Positions 44,355 through 52,429 of a stretch of DNA of 64,000 bases are shown one piece after another; position 1 is the stretch's first letter; each line of letters begins with the position of its first letter. A model generated the notes under the pieces. It was given only the letters and a program-made list of their open reading frames with translations. It ran no database searches and was not told the DNA's origin. The stretch is from Shimia sp040225985 (GTDB lineage Bacteria > Pseudomonadota > Alphaproteobacteria > Rhodobacterales > Rhodobacteraceae): assembly GCF_040225985.1 (NCBI RefSeq), contig NZ_JBBPEU010000006.1, forward strand, positions 1 through 64,000, written 5' to 3'. The position numbers and the translations under genes are program-made.

Positions 44355-46031
44355 ATGAGCTACAAATCCGACATCGAAATCGCCCGTGAAGCGAACAAGA
44401 AACCGATTTTCGAAATCGGCGCCAAACTGGGAATCAGCAGCGATGACCTGTTGCCCTATGGCCACGACAAGGCCAAGGTGAGCCAGCAATTCATCAACTC
44501 GGTGCAGGAGCGCGAGAACGGCAAGCTGATCCTCGTGACCGCGATCAACCCGACCCCTGCGGGTGAAGGCAAGACCACCACCACCGTGGGCTTGGGGGAC
44601 GGCCTGAACCGTATTGGCAAGAACGCCATGATCTGTATCCGCGAGGCCTCGCTGGGTCCGAACTTTGGCATGAAGGGCGGCGCAGCCGGGGGCGGCTATG
44701 CCCAGATCGTGCCGATGGAGGAAATGAACCTTCACTTTACCGGCGACTTCCACGCGATCACCTCGGCACATTCCTTGCTGTCGGCGATGATCGACAACCA
44801 CATCTACTGGGGTAACGAACAGGAAATCGACATCCGACGCGTCCAGTGGAAACGCGTCGTCGACATGAACGACCGCGCCCTGCGTCAGGTCAACGTGTCG
44901 CTTGGTGGCGTGGCCAACGGTTTCCCGCGCGAAGGTGGCTTTGACATCACCGTGGCCTCCGAAGTAATGGCGATCCTGTGTCTGGCGAAGGACCTGAAGG
45001 ACCTTGAAGAGCGCCTGGGCGACATGATCGTGGCCTATCGCCGTGACCGCTCGCCTGTGTTCTGCCGCGACATCAAGGCCGAGGGCGCGATGACCGTGCT
45101 GCTCAAGGACGCGATGCAGCCGAACCTCGTGCAGACGCTGGAAAACAACCCCGCCTTCGTACATGGCGGCCCGTTTGCCAACATCGCGCATGGCTGTAAC
45201 TCGGTGATCGCCACCCAGACCGCGCTCAAGGTGGCGGATTACGTGGTGACCGAGGCCGGTTTCGGGGCCGATCTGGGCGCCGAGAAGTTCATGAACATCA
45301 AGTGCCGCAAAGCCGGTCTGGCGCCCGATTGTGTGGTTCTGGTTGCCACCGTGCGCGCGATGAAAATGAACGGCGGTGTCGCCAAGGACGATCTCGGGGC
45401 CGAGAACGTCGACGCGGTCAAGGAAGGCTGTGCCAATCTCGGGCGTCACATTGGCAACCTGAAATCCTTTGGCGTGCCGGTGGTCGTGGCGATCAACCAT
45501 TTTGTCAACGACACCGACGCAGAAGTGCAGGCGGTCAAGGATTACGTGACCAGCCAAGGCTCCGAAGCGATTGTCTCGCGTCACTGGGAACTGGGCTCTG
45601 AAGGCTCGGCAGAGCTGGCGCAACGCGTGGCCGAAATCGCCGACAGCGGCGCCAGCCAGTTTGCCCCGCTTTACAACGATGAACTGCCGCTGTTCGAAAA
45701 GATCGAGCGCATCGCCAAGGGCATCTACCGCGCCGACGAGGTGCTGGCCGACAAGAAGATCCGTGACCAGCTGCGTCTTTGGGAAGAGCAGGGTTACGGC
45801 AATCTGCCGGTCTGCATGGCCAAAACCCAGTATTCCTTCTCGACCGATCCGAACCTGCGCGGTGCGCCCACTGGCCATTCGGTGCCGGTGCGCGAAGTGC
45901 GCCTGTCGGCCGGGGCCGGGTTTATCGTGGTCGTTTGCGGTGAAATCATGACCATGCCGGGCCTGCCGCGCAAACCGGCGGCGGAAAACATCCGCCTGAA
46001 CGCCGAAGGCCAGATCGAAGGCTTGTTCTAA
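44355..46031 (+). CDS. fhs: Formate--tetrahydrofolate ligase
   Basis: A 558-residue enzyme that joins formate to tetrahydrofolate using ATP. The phosphate-binding segment is NPTPAGEGKTTTTVGLGDGL near residue 64; NFGMKGGAAGGGYAQIVPME, TGDFHAITSAHSLLSAMIDN and TEAGFGADLGAEKFMNIKCR are diagnostic of the family. The start at 44355 (MSYKSDIEIAREA) is chosen by family match. It heads a one-carbon unit with chorismate mutase and folD. In marine roseobacters it can serve one-carbon units from methylated compounds. Confidence 0.95.
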   Translation: MSYKSDIEIAREANKKPIFEIGAKLGISSDDLLPYGHDKAKVSQQFINSVQERENGKLILVTAINPTPAGEGKTTTTVGLGDGLNRIGKNAMICIREASLGPNFGMKGGAAGGGYAQIVPMEEMNLHFTGDFHAITSAHSLLSAMIDNHIYWGNEQEIDIRRVQWKRVVDMNDRALRQVNVSLGGVANGFPREGGFDITVASEVMAILCLAKDLKDLEERLGDMIVAYRRDRSPVFCRDIKAEGAMTVLLKDAMQPNLVQTLENNPAFVHGGPFANIAHGCNSVIATQTALKVADYVVTEAGFGADLGAEKFMNIKCRKAGLAPDCVVLVATVRAMKMNGGVAKDDLGAENVDAVKEGCANLGRHIGNLKSFGVPVVVAINHFVNDTDAEVQAVKDYVTSQGSEAIVSRHWELGSEGSAELAQRVAEIADSGASQFAPLYNDELPLFEKIERIAKGIYRADEVLADKKIRDQLRLWEEQGYGNLPVCMAKTQYSFSTDPNLRGAPTGHSVPVREVRLSAGAGFIVVVCGEIMTMPGLPRKPAAENIRLNAEGQIEGLF

Positions 46032-46048
46032 GGCGCAAAATACGCTTT

Positions 46049-46079
46049 CTGCGGCCCAAGACACTTTGGGCCGCAGGAG
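46049..46079 (+). promoter_or_regulatory. Perfect 11-bp hairpin joined to a ribosome site
   Basis: CTGCGGCCCAA (46049-46059) / TTGGGCCGCAG (46066-46076) with a 6-base loop and no T run. Its last two stem bases are the first two of AGGAG (46075-46079), the likely ribosome site of the chorismate mutase gene at 46088. It may limit translation of that gene or end part of the fhs transcript. Confidence 0.45.
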
Positions 46080-46087
46080 ACCCCGAT

Positions 46088-46393
46088 ATGACACCCCTGA
46101 CCCCACCACAGGACTGTGACACGATGCAGGCGCTGCGCGCCGAGATCGACGCGCTGGATGACACGCTGGTAAGGCTGCTGGCCAAACGCGCCACTTATAT
46201 CGACCGTGCCATCGAGTTGAAAAAGGGCAATGGCTGGCCGGCCCGCATTCCGGCCCGGGTCGAGGACGTGGTGCAGAAGGTGTGCCAGAGTGCAGAGGCC
46301 GAGGGGTTGGACCCCGCGCTGGTCGAACGGCTCTGGCGGGATTTGATAGACTGGTCAATCGCGCGCGAAGCGCGGGTGATTGCCGAAGAGTAA
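46088..46393 (+). CDS. Chorismate mutase (AroQ class)
   Basis: A 101-residue single-domain chorismate mutase that converts chorismate to prephenate for phenylalanine and tyrosine. ALRAEIDALDDTLVRLLAKR and ATYIDRAIELKKGNGWPARI are the core of the AroQ helical fold; VEDVVQKVCQSAEAEGLDPA follows. No prephenate dehydratase or dehydrogenase is fused or nearby. Its position between fhs and folD is unusual for function but not unusual for related genomes, as far as I recall. Confidence 0.88.
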   Translation: MTPLTPPQDCDTMQALRAEIDALDDTLVRLLAKRATYIDRAIELKKGNGWPARIPARVEDVVQKVCQSAEAEGLDPALVERLWRDLIDWSIAREARVIAEE

Positions 46394-46448
46394 AAGACCG
46401 GGCCCGACGCGCAGGCGACGGCCCTGAAACCGTGAGAGAGGAAAGACG

Positions 46449-47339
46449 ATGACCGCAGCGATCATTGACGGCAAGGCTTTTGCCGCCACCGTGCGCGAAA
46501 AAGTGGCAGGCCACGTGGCGCGCCTGAAAGAGGAAAACGGCATCACCCCAGGTCTTGCGGTGGTTCTGGTCGGAGAAGACCCCGCCAGCCAGGTCTATGT
46601 GCGCTCGAAGGGGAAACAGACCGTCGAGGTTGGCATGAATTCCTATGAGCACAAGATGGACGCCGACACCTCCGAGGCAGACCTGCTCGCGGTGATCGAA
46701 AAGCTGAACAATGATCCGGCGGTGCATGGTATCCTCGTGCAACTGCCGTTGCCGGGGCATCTGAACGAAGACCTTATTATCAACTCGATCGCGCCGGAAA
46801 AGGACGTCGACGGCTTCCACATCTCGAATGTGGGACTACTGGGCACCGGGCAAAAGTCGATGGTGCCCTGCACGCCGCTGGGCTGTCTGATGATGCTGCG
46901 CGATTATCACGGGTCGCTGTCGGGCATGAACGCGGTGGTGATCGGGCGGTCGAATATCGTGGGCAAGCCGATGGCGCAGCTTCTGCTGGGCGACAGCTGT
47001 ACCGTGACCATCGCGCATAGTCGCACCAAGGATCTGCCCGAGGTCGTGCGCGGCGCGGATATCGTTGTGGCTGCCGTCGGTCGGCCGGAAATGGTGCCGG
47101 GCGACTGGATCCGCGAAGGGGCCACCGTGATCGACGTGGGCATCAACCGGATCGAGCGCGACGGCAAGACCAGGCTGGTGGGCGATGTGGATTTCGAAAG
47201 CGCGTCGAAAGTGGCCGGGGCGATCACGCCGGTGCCGGGCGGCGTCGGACCGATGACCATTGCCTGCCTTCTGGCCAATACCGTGACCGCCTGCTGCCGC
47301 GCCAACGGTCTGGCCGAGCCGGAAGGGCTTACTGCGTAA
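46449..47339 (+). CDS. folD: Bifunctional methylenetetrahydrofolate dehydrogenase/cyclohydrolase FolD
   Basis: A 296-residue bifunctional enzyme interconverting methylene-, methenyl- and formyl-tetrahydrofolate with NADP. AVVLVGEDPASQVYVRSKGK (including the catalytic Tyr and Lys), VHGILVQLPLPGHLN, DVDGFHISNVGLL and VIGRSNIVGKPMAQLLL (the NADP motif) are all present, with TPVPGGVGPMTIACLLANT near the end. GAGAGGAAAG is ahead of the ATG. It works with Fhs upstream. A terminator and 3'-end element follow. Confidence 0.95.
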   Translation: MTAAIIDGKAFAATVREKVAGHVARLKEENGITPGLAVVLVGEDPASQVYVRSKGKQTVEVGMNSYEHKMDADTSEADLLAVIEKLNNDPAVHGILVQLPLPGHLNEDLIINSIAPEKDVDGFHISNVGLLGTGQKSMVPCTPLGCLMMLRDYHGSLSGMNAVVIGRSNIVGKPMAQLLLGDSCTVTIAHSRTKDLPEVVRGADIVVAAVGRPEMVPGDWIREGATVIDVGINRIERDGKTRLVGDVDFESASKVAGAITPVPGGVGPMTIACLLANTVTACCRANGLAEPEGLTA

Positions 47340-47355
47340 GCCCTGCCTGCGGCGC

Positions 47356-47387
47356 GAGTATTTTTGGAAAGGTGAAGACGGGGCGGC
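47356..47387 (+). repeat. 3'-end element, copy after folD
   Basis: GAGTATTTTTGGAAAGG followed by TGAAG and GGGGCGGC, 17 bases after the folD stop and in its orientation. The GGGCGGC at the end is also the 5' arm of the folD terminator, so the element and terminator are joined here. Confidence 0.65.
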
Positions 47388-47414
47388 GCGCAGGGGCCGC
47401 CCTTTTTGTTATTT
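47381..47414 (+). terminator. Terminator after folD
   Basis: A 7-bp stem GGGCGGC (47381-47387) / GCCGCCC (47396-47402) with an 8-base loop, followed by TTTTTGTTATTT. The T run overlaps the stop codon of the convergent thioesterase gene. Confidence 0.75.
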
Positions 47415-47837
47415 GGGCAGGACCGGCACCATGGTGCCGGTCATCAGCGCGATATGGGTTTCCTTGTCGCCGGTGATGGCAAAGACGTCTGACTGGACAA
47501 TCACAAGCCGTTTGCCCGGTTTGATCACGCGCCCGCGCGCCTTGATCTGGTCGCCCGCGCAGGGGGCCAGAAGGTGGATCTTCATCTCGCTGGTCAGCAC
47601 CTCGGCCTCGGGCGGCATCACGGTCAGGGCCGCGTATCCGGCGGCGCTGTCGCCAAGGCCGAATGTCAGGGCGGCGTGCCCGAACCCGTGTTGCTGTTTG
47701 CAACTGTCGGGCAAGGGGCTGGTCAGGTCCACCGCGCCGCGCCCAATTGACGCGATTGCGGCCTGCATCGTGGCCATCATCGCCTGTCGCGCAAAACTGT
47801 TTTTGATTTTTTCAACGATTTCAGGTGATAAACCCAT
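47409..47837 (-). CDS. PaaI-family thioesterase
   Basis: A 142-residue hotdog-fold thioesterase. FGLGDSAAGYAALTVMPPEA and EVLTSEMKIHLLAPCAGDQI form the hotdog helix and active-site edge typical of the PaaI group, ending ALMTGTMVPVLPK. The acyl group is not predictable. It converges with folD and is divergent from the LytTR gene, 114 bases away. Confidence 0.82.
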   Translation of the reverse strand: MGLSPEIVEKIKNSFARQAMMATMQAAIASIGRGAVDLTSPLPDSCKQQHGFGHAALTFGLGDSAAGYAALTVMPPEAEVLTSEMKIHLLAPCAGDQIKARGRVIKPGKRLVIVQSDVFAITGDKETHIALMTGTMVPVLPK

Positions 47838-47951
47838 ATTGATTCCCCCTTACTCGAGCCGGCGCCTCTGCCAGTCTCAGCTTTGGGGTGTGTTCCCGGC
47901 GGGTCAAGAGAGCCGCCACGTCATACGTGTTGAGAGATTGTAAGGCTGGTC

Positions 47952-48737
47952 GTGATTATCAGGCTGGAGAGATTCTATTCCACTTATGCCACCATGGTGT
48001 CGTGGCAGATCCTGACTTTGGGCGCCGTCGCCGCCCTTATCGCGGCGGTGGCCGGACCTTTCGGGACGTTCTCGGCGATGCCACTGGGCGGACGGTTCCT
48101 TTATTGGGGAGCAATCGTGCTGAGTTCTGTGGTGCTGGGCTATACCGGCTATGCTCTGGTGCGGCTGGTGGTGGATCCCGACAACAAACTGCGTACGATT
48201 CTCTGGGGCAGCCTCGCGGGCACCGTTCTGGTCACCGGAGCGGTCTGGACCTGCAACACTATCGCCGCGGCCTCCAGCGATCTTGAGCCGCCAACATTCT
48301 GGGTGTTGCTGAGCTATGTCGCCCTGATCAACGCGTCGGTTGGGGTGTTGCGGCTTTTGCTGATGCACCATACGCAAACGCTTGCCCCGGCCTCGGAAGA
48401 CCAGTCCGATATGACCCTGACCGAGGTGCCCCGTCTTGCCCGTCGCCTGCCGCCCGAGGTGCAGGGCGACATCCTGCACATGTCAGTCAAGGACCACTTC
48501 GTCGAGGTCAACACCAACAACGGGTCGGCCAGCATCCGCATGCGGTTCCGTGATGCACTCGATGAACTGGACGGGGTGCATGGATATCGTGTGCACCGGT
48601 CGCACTGGGTGGCGCATCGTGCCGTGCAGGGCATCGAAAAGGATCAGGCCCGTGTATTTCTGCGCTTGCCTGAAGGGAAACGCGTACCGGTCAGCCGGAA
48701 CTATCACACGACGTTGGAAGAGGCGGGCTGGCTCTGA
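47952..48737 (+). CDS. Membrane-bound LytTR-type DNA-binding regulator
   Basis: A 261-residue protein with four predicted membrane helices in the N-terminal half (about residues 17-38, 46-70, 82-105 and 114-137) and a LytTR DNA-binding domain at about 165-261. The domain has LARRLPPEVQGDILHMSVKD, YRVHRSHWVAHRAVQGIEKD and RLPEGKRVPVSRNY, all typical of LytTR. No receiver domain is present, so it is not a standard response regulator and may sense a signal in the membrane. The start is GTG with TAAGG ahead. Confidence 0.85.
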   Translation: MIIRLERFYSTYATMVSWQILTLGAVAALIAAVAGPFGTFSAMPLGGRFLYWGAIVLSSVVLGYTGYALVRLVVDPDNKLRTILWGSLAGTVLVTGAVWTCNTIAAASSDLEPPTFWVLLSYVALINASVGVLRLLLMHHTQTLAPASEDQSDMTLTEVPRLARRLPPEVQGDILHMSVKDHFVEVNTNNGSASIRMRFRDALDELDGVHGYRVHRSHWVAHRAVQGIEKDQARVFLRLPEGKRVPVSRNYHTTLEEAGWL

Positions 48738-48747
48738 GTGCGGATGC

Positions 48748-49410
48748 CTAGCGCGGCATGTCGACGATACGCGGAGTCTGCCCGGTGACGATGGCGCGCG
48801 CCTCGGCGCGCATCAGGTCGGTCAGCGCCACATCCGTGCTGTGCAGGCCGCCGGTATAGGTGCCATAGGCGGGCATGATGATGCGGTCACTGTCAAACAG
48901 GAAGGCCGGGCGCGTCAGGGTGCGAAGGCGCGTCTGCACCCGCACCTTTGGGTGGTAATGCCCCGAGATTTCGCCGCTCTGGCCGGGTTGCGCGATATGG
49001 CGAAAGGTCAGCGGTGGCAGGGGCAGGGTCGCCAGATGGCTGCCGCCAAGGTCAATCGGGCCGGGGTCATGGTTGCCCTCAATCCAGACCCAGCGCCGCC
49101 CCGCTTGCAAACGCGCGATCCACAGGCGTTCGGCTTCGGGCAGGGCCTCGGCGGCCTCGCGGTCGTCAAAACTGTCGCCAAGGCAGATCACCGTGCTGGC
49201 GCCGGTCAGTTGCAGGTCATGTTCCAGCCGGATCAACGTGTCGCGGGTTTCATACGGGGGCAGGGGCGGGCCGCCGCGCCGCGCCAAGCGTTCGGACTTG
49301 CCAAGATGCAGGTCCGAGACGCACAGGATTTCGCGCGCTTGCCACCACAGTGCCCCGGACCCGAGGGCCCGCAACTGCGCGCCTGCCAATGTGATTTCTA
49401 CCCCGCTCAT
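48748..49410 (-). CDS. pdeM: Ligase-associated DNA damage response endonuclease PdeM
   Basis: A 220-residue calcineurin-like metallophosphoesterase. Metal-binding motifs are in order: CVSDLHLGKSERLARRGG, ICLGDSFDD, WIEGNHDPG and GEISGHYHPKVRV. This wording is specific to the PdeM group, which in many bacteria sits with an Lhr-type helicase, an ATP-dependent DNA ligase and an MBL-fold exonuclease. Here only the helicase is adjacent. The start at 49410 (MSGVEITLAG) is preferred over an in-frame start at 49446. Confidence 0.88.
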   Translation of the reverse strand: MSGVEITLAGAQLRALGSGALWWQAREILCVSDLHLGKSERLARRGGPPLPPYETRDTLIRLEHDLQLTGASTVICLGDSFDDREAAEALPEAERLWIARLQAGRRWVWIEGNHDPGPIDLGGSHLATLPLPPLTFRHIAQPGQSGEISGHYHPKVRVQTRLRTLTRPAFLFDSDRIIMPAYGTYTGGLHSTDVALTDLMRAEARAIVTGQTPRIVDMPR

Positions 49411-49472
49411 GGCCACATTGGTGGCGCAATTCCGCCAGGGGGGCAAGTCAAATTGGTTGTGCTCTTGGGCGG

Positions 49473-51887
49473 CTAGGGCTGGACCCCGGCCTCTTGCATG
49501 ACGCGCGCGCTTTCTTCGGCCAGAAGGCGTTCCTCGGCCATGCCGTCGACGCGCACCTTGCCCACCTCAAGAAACAGCGGCGCGGCCAGCGGCGTCACGT
49601 GATCGGTGCGCACAAGGTCGATGCGCCCGTCGATCCGGTGCAGCATCTCTTCGATCCGCGCAAAATCCACCAGCCCGCGCATCGCCTCTTGCCGCGTAAT
49701 CTGCATCAGCAGGTGGTCGGGGTCGTATTTCAGCAGCGTGTCATAGAGAATGTCTGAGGAAAACGTCGCCTGCCGTCCGGATTTGCGCCCCCGGATCGTG
49801 TTGCGGTCGATCAGGCCCGCGATGGTGGCCGCCGCCCGGAACGTCCGCTTCATCAGCGCATTGCCCGCCAGCCATCCGTCCAGCCCGTCGCGCAGCGCCT
49901 CGGGCTCAAACAGCCGGGCCGGGTCTGTCACCGCGTCCAGCCCCCAGATCAGCGTGGCGTAATCCGTCGCCACGAACCCCATCGGCGCCAGCCCGGTCTC
50001 TTCCATCCGCTTGGTCAGCAACAGGCCCAGCGTCTGCTGCGCGTTGCGCCCGGCAAACCCGTAAACACACAGGTTTTCACGCCCGTCGCGGGGGAAACTC
50101 TCGACCAGAAGACGCTCGGCACGCGGCATCCTCGAACGGGTGCGCTGCAGATCCAGCCAGTCGCGCGTGTGCCCCGGCAAATCGGGCCAGTCGGGCTGTT
50201 GCAACAGGGTCAGGATACGCTGCGAAAGCTGGGTCGAGGTGGCGAATTTGGTGCCGTTGAAGGTGGCGACCTTGGGTTTCTTCGCGGCGTGGCGCGAAAC
50301 CTCGACCGTCATCTCTCGCAGGCCTTCATAGCGCACGATCTGCCCACCGATCAGGAAGGTGTCGCCGGGACTGAGTGTCGCGGCAAAACCCTCTTCGATT
50401 TCGCCAAGCGGCTTGCCGCCGCGCGCCCGTTTGAGCCGTACCTTGAGCGTATCGGTGTCCTGGATCGTGCCGGCATTCATACGGATTTGCGGGGCCGCGC
50501 GCGGATCGCGCAGCTGCCACAGGCCGTCGGGGCGCTGCATCAGCCGTTGCCAGCGGTCATAGGCGCGCAGCGCATAGCCCCCTGTGGCACAAAAATCGAG
50601 ACAAGCGTCAAACGCTGCGCGGGTCAGCTTGGCATAGGTTCCGACGGTCACGACCTCGGCGAACAGGATGTCGGCGTCGAACGGCCCCGCTGCCGCCCGC
50701 AGCAGGATATGCTGGCACAAGACGTCGCGCGGCCCCTCACCGCGGGGCGCGCCGTCCAGATCATGCGCTTGCACCGCCTGAAGCGCGGCGACGCATTCGA
50801 TCACCTCGAACCTGTTGGCAGGCACCAGAACCGCCTTGGACGGGGCGTTGTAGCGATGGTTGGCACGGCCGATCCGCTGAACAAGGCGCTTGACGTTCTT
50901 CGGCGCGCCGACCTGCACCACCAGATCGACATCGCCCCAGTCGATTCCAAGGTCCAGCGACCCGGTGCAGACAATAGCGCGCAACTCGCCCCGCACCATC
51001 GCCGCCTCGACACGTTCGCGCTGTTGCCGGTCAAGCGATCCGTGGTGGATGCCAATCGGTAGCGCGTCCTCGTTGGCCAGCCACAGGTTGTGAAAGAAAA
51101 TCTCGGCCTGAGCGCGGGTGTTGTGAAAAATCAGCGTGGTCTTGTGCGCCTTGATCAGCTCCATAACCGCCGGAATGGCATAGGCCGCGCCGCCTCCTGA
51201 CCACGGCGGTGGGGCCTCGGTGCGCAACATGGAAATGTCCGGCGCGGGGCCGGGATCGGCGGTCAGGATTTCGCAAGGGTCCGGATGGCGGGCCAGCAAC
51301 CCGGCAATGGCGGCGGGGTCGTCCACGGTTGCCGACAGACCGACGCGCCGCAGGTCGGGGCACAGGGTTTGCAGCCGCGACAGGGCCAGCATTAACTGAT
51401 CGCCCCGTTTGCTTTCGGCAAGGGCGTGGATTTCGTCTACGATCACGCGTTTCAGCCCACGGAACATGCGCGGCGCGTCCTCGTAGGATGTCAGCAGGGC
51501 AAGGCTTTCGGGCGTGGTCAGCAGGATATGCGGCGGGTCGGCGCGCTGGGCCTTCTTGCGCGTGTTCGGGGTGTCGCCGGTGCGGTCCTCTATCCGGATG
51601 GACAGGCCCATCTCGTCGACCGGCGTGCGCAGGTTGCGCTTGATATCCGCCGCCAATGCCTTGAGCGGCGAGACATAGAGCGTATGCAGCCCCTCATGCC
51701 CGCCTTCGGCCAGATCGACCAGCGAGGGCAGGAACCCAGCCATTGTCTTGCCGCCACCGGTGGGCGCAATCAGCAGGGTGCAGGGGGCATCTGCCCGCGC
51801 CAGCATATCAATCTGATGCGGATGCGCTTGCCAGCCCTTGCTGGCAAACCAGTCATGGAAACGTGGGGGCAGCCCCGTCTGAGGCAA
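49473..51887 (-). CDS. Ligase-associated DNA damage response DEXH-box helicase (Lhr type)
   Basis: An 804-residue superfamily 2 helicase. Motif I is IAPTGGGKTMAGFLPSLVDL, motif II is VIVDEIHALAESKRGDQL, motif III is VGLSATV, and the C-terminal motifs are IHHGSLDRQQRERVE, CTGSLDLGIDWGDVDLVVQV and LVQRIGRANHRYN. The C-terminal half is the Lhr core region. The start is a TTG 3 bases after the SqrR-like gene; pdeM follows. In other alphaproteobacteria the partners include a DNA ligase and nuclease, absent here. Confidence 0.92.
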   Translation of the reverse strand: MPQTGLPPRFHDWFASKGWQAHPHQIDMLARADAPCTLLIAPTGGGKTMAGFLPSLVDLAEGGHEGLHTLYVSPLKALAADIKRNLRTPVDEMGLSIRIEDRTGDTPNTRKKAQRADPPHILLTTPESLALLTSYEDAPRMFRGLKRVIVDEIHALAESKRGDQLMLALSRLQTLCPDLRRVGLSATVDDPAAIAGLLARHPDPCEILTADPGPAPDISMLRTEAPPPWSGGGAAYAIPAVMELIKAHKTTLIFHNTRAQAEIFFHNLWLANEDALPIGIHHGSLDRQQRERVEAAMVRGELRAIVCTGSLDLGIDWGDVDLVVQVGAPKNVKRLVQRIGRANHRYNAPSKAVLVPANRFEVIECVAALQAVQAHDLDGAPRGEGPRDVLCQHILLRAAAGPFDADILFAEVVTVGTYAKLTRAAFDACLDFCATGGYALRAYDRWQRLMQRPDGLWQLRDPRAAPQIRMNAGTIQDTDTLKVRLKRARGGKPLGEIEEGFAATLSPGDTFLIGGQIVRYEGLREMTVEVSRHAAKKPKVATFNGTKFATSTQLSQRILTLLQQPDWPDLPGHTRDWLDLQRTRSRMPRAERLLVESFPRDGRENLCVYGFAGRNAQQTLGLLLTKRMEETGLAPMGFVATDYATLIWGLDAVTDPARLFEPEALRDGLDGWLAGNALMKRTFRAAATIAGLIDRNTIRGRKSGRQATFSSDILYDTLLKYDPDHLLMQITRQEAMRGLVDFARIEEMLHRIDGRIDLVRTDHVTPLAAPLFLEVGKVRVDGMAEERLLAEESARVMQEAGVQP

Positions 51888-51890
51888 GGC

Positions 51891-52226
51891 TCAGCCGTCG
51901 TCGGAACCGCAGAACAGGCGGTACAACATGCCGATGACTTCGGCGGTGCTTTCGTCAGCGAGGCTGTAGAAGATGGTCTTGCCGTCGCGACGGGTCGAGA
52001 CCAGCTGTTCTTCACGCAACCGTGCCAGCATCTGACTGACTGCGGCCTGCCGGATCTCCAGAAGGCTTTCCAACTCGCCCACCGATTTTTCGCCCGAACC
52101 CAGATGGCACAGGATCATCAACCGGCCTTCATGGGCCAATGTCTTGAGATAGGCGGCGGCACTTGCCGCGCTGCGGGCCATTTCCGTCGGCGGAGCCGGG
52201 GGTTTTTGCATGTTCACGCGCGTCAT
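51891..52226 (-). CDS. SqrR/BigR-like thiol-sensing repressor (ArsR family)
   Basis: A 111-residue ArsR-family winged-helix repressor. The recognition helix is in EIRQAAVSQMLARLREEQLV and the wing is RRDGKTIFYSL. Cys40 (RLMILCHLG) and Cys106 (YRLFCGSDD) are 66 residues apart, as in SqrR and BigR, which form a polysulfide bridge between such cysteines and release DNA when sulfide or persulfide rises; metal-site residues of ArsR/SmtB are not evident. It is transcribed directly into the helicase and pdeM genes. A GTG at 52217 with GAGGA ahead may be the true start, since GAGG directly abuts the ATG. Confidence 0.82.
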   Translation of the reverse strand: MTRVNMQKPPAPPTEMARSAASAAAYLKTLAHEGRLMILCHLGSGEKSVGELESLLEIRQAAVSQMLARLREEQLVSTRRDGKTIFYSLADESTAEVIGMLYRLFCGSDDG

Positions 52227-52341
52227 CCTCAGGTCTTTTGTCTTTTATAGCATGGCTTTTCGGAAAGTGCGAGTAGGTCTGAAACAAGGCAGAATAATCC
52301 TGCCGGCCGGTAAGTGGTCTCGCCGCTTTTGGGCGCTTGGT

Positions 52342-52365
52342 TTGTTAAATATTCCATTTGAACAA
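52342..52365. promoter_or_regulatory. Imperfect palindrome in the SqrR-like/DUF1254 gap
   Basis: TTGTT (52342-52346) pairs with AACAA (52361-52365). Inside lies ATTC (52351-52354), 8 bases, CAAT (52363-52366), one mismatch from ATTC-N8-GAAT. It is in the gap shared by the SqrR-like gene and the DUF1254 gene, a sensible place for autoregulation, but the match is weak. Confidence 0.3.
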
Positions 52366-52429
52366 TGGCCGTGCGGACTATCTAATAAAGCGTGTCCTTG
52401 CCTTAATGAAAGTCGAGATCGTGAAAAAC

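Noticed and set aside
44328..46820. An 830-codon open frame on the minus strand
   Set aside because: Antisense to fhs, chorismate mutase and folD; no motif.
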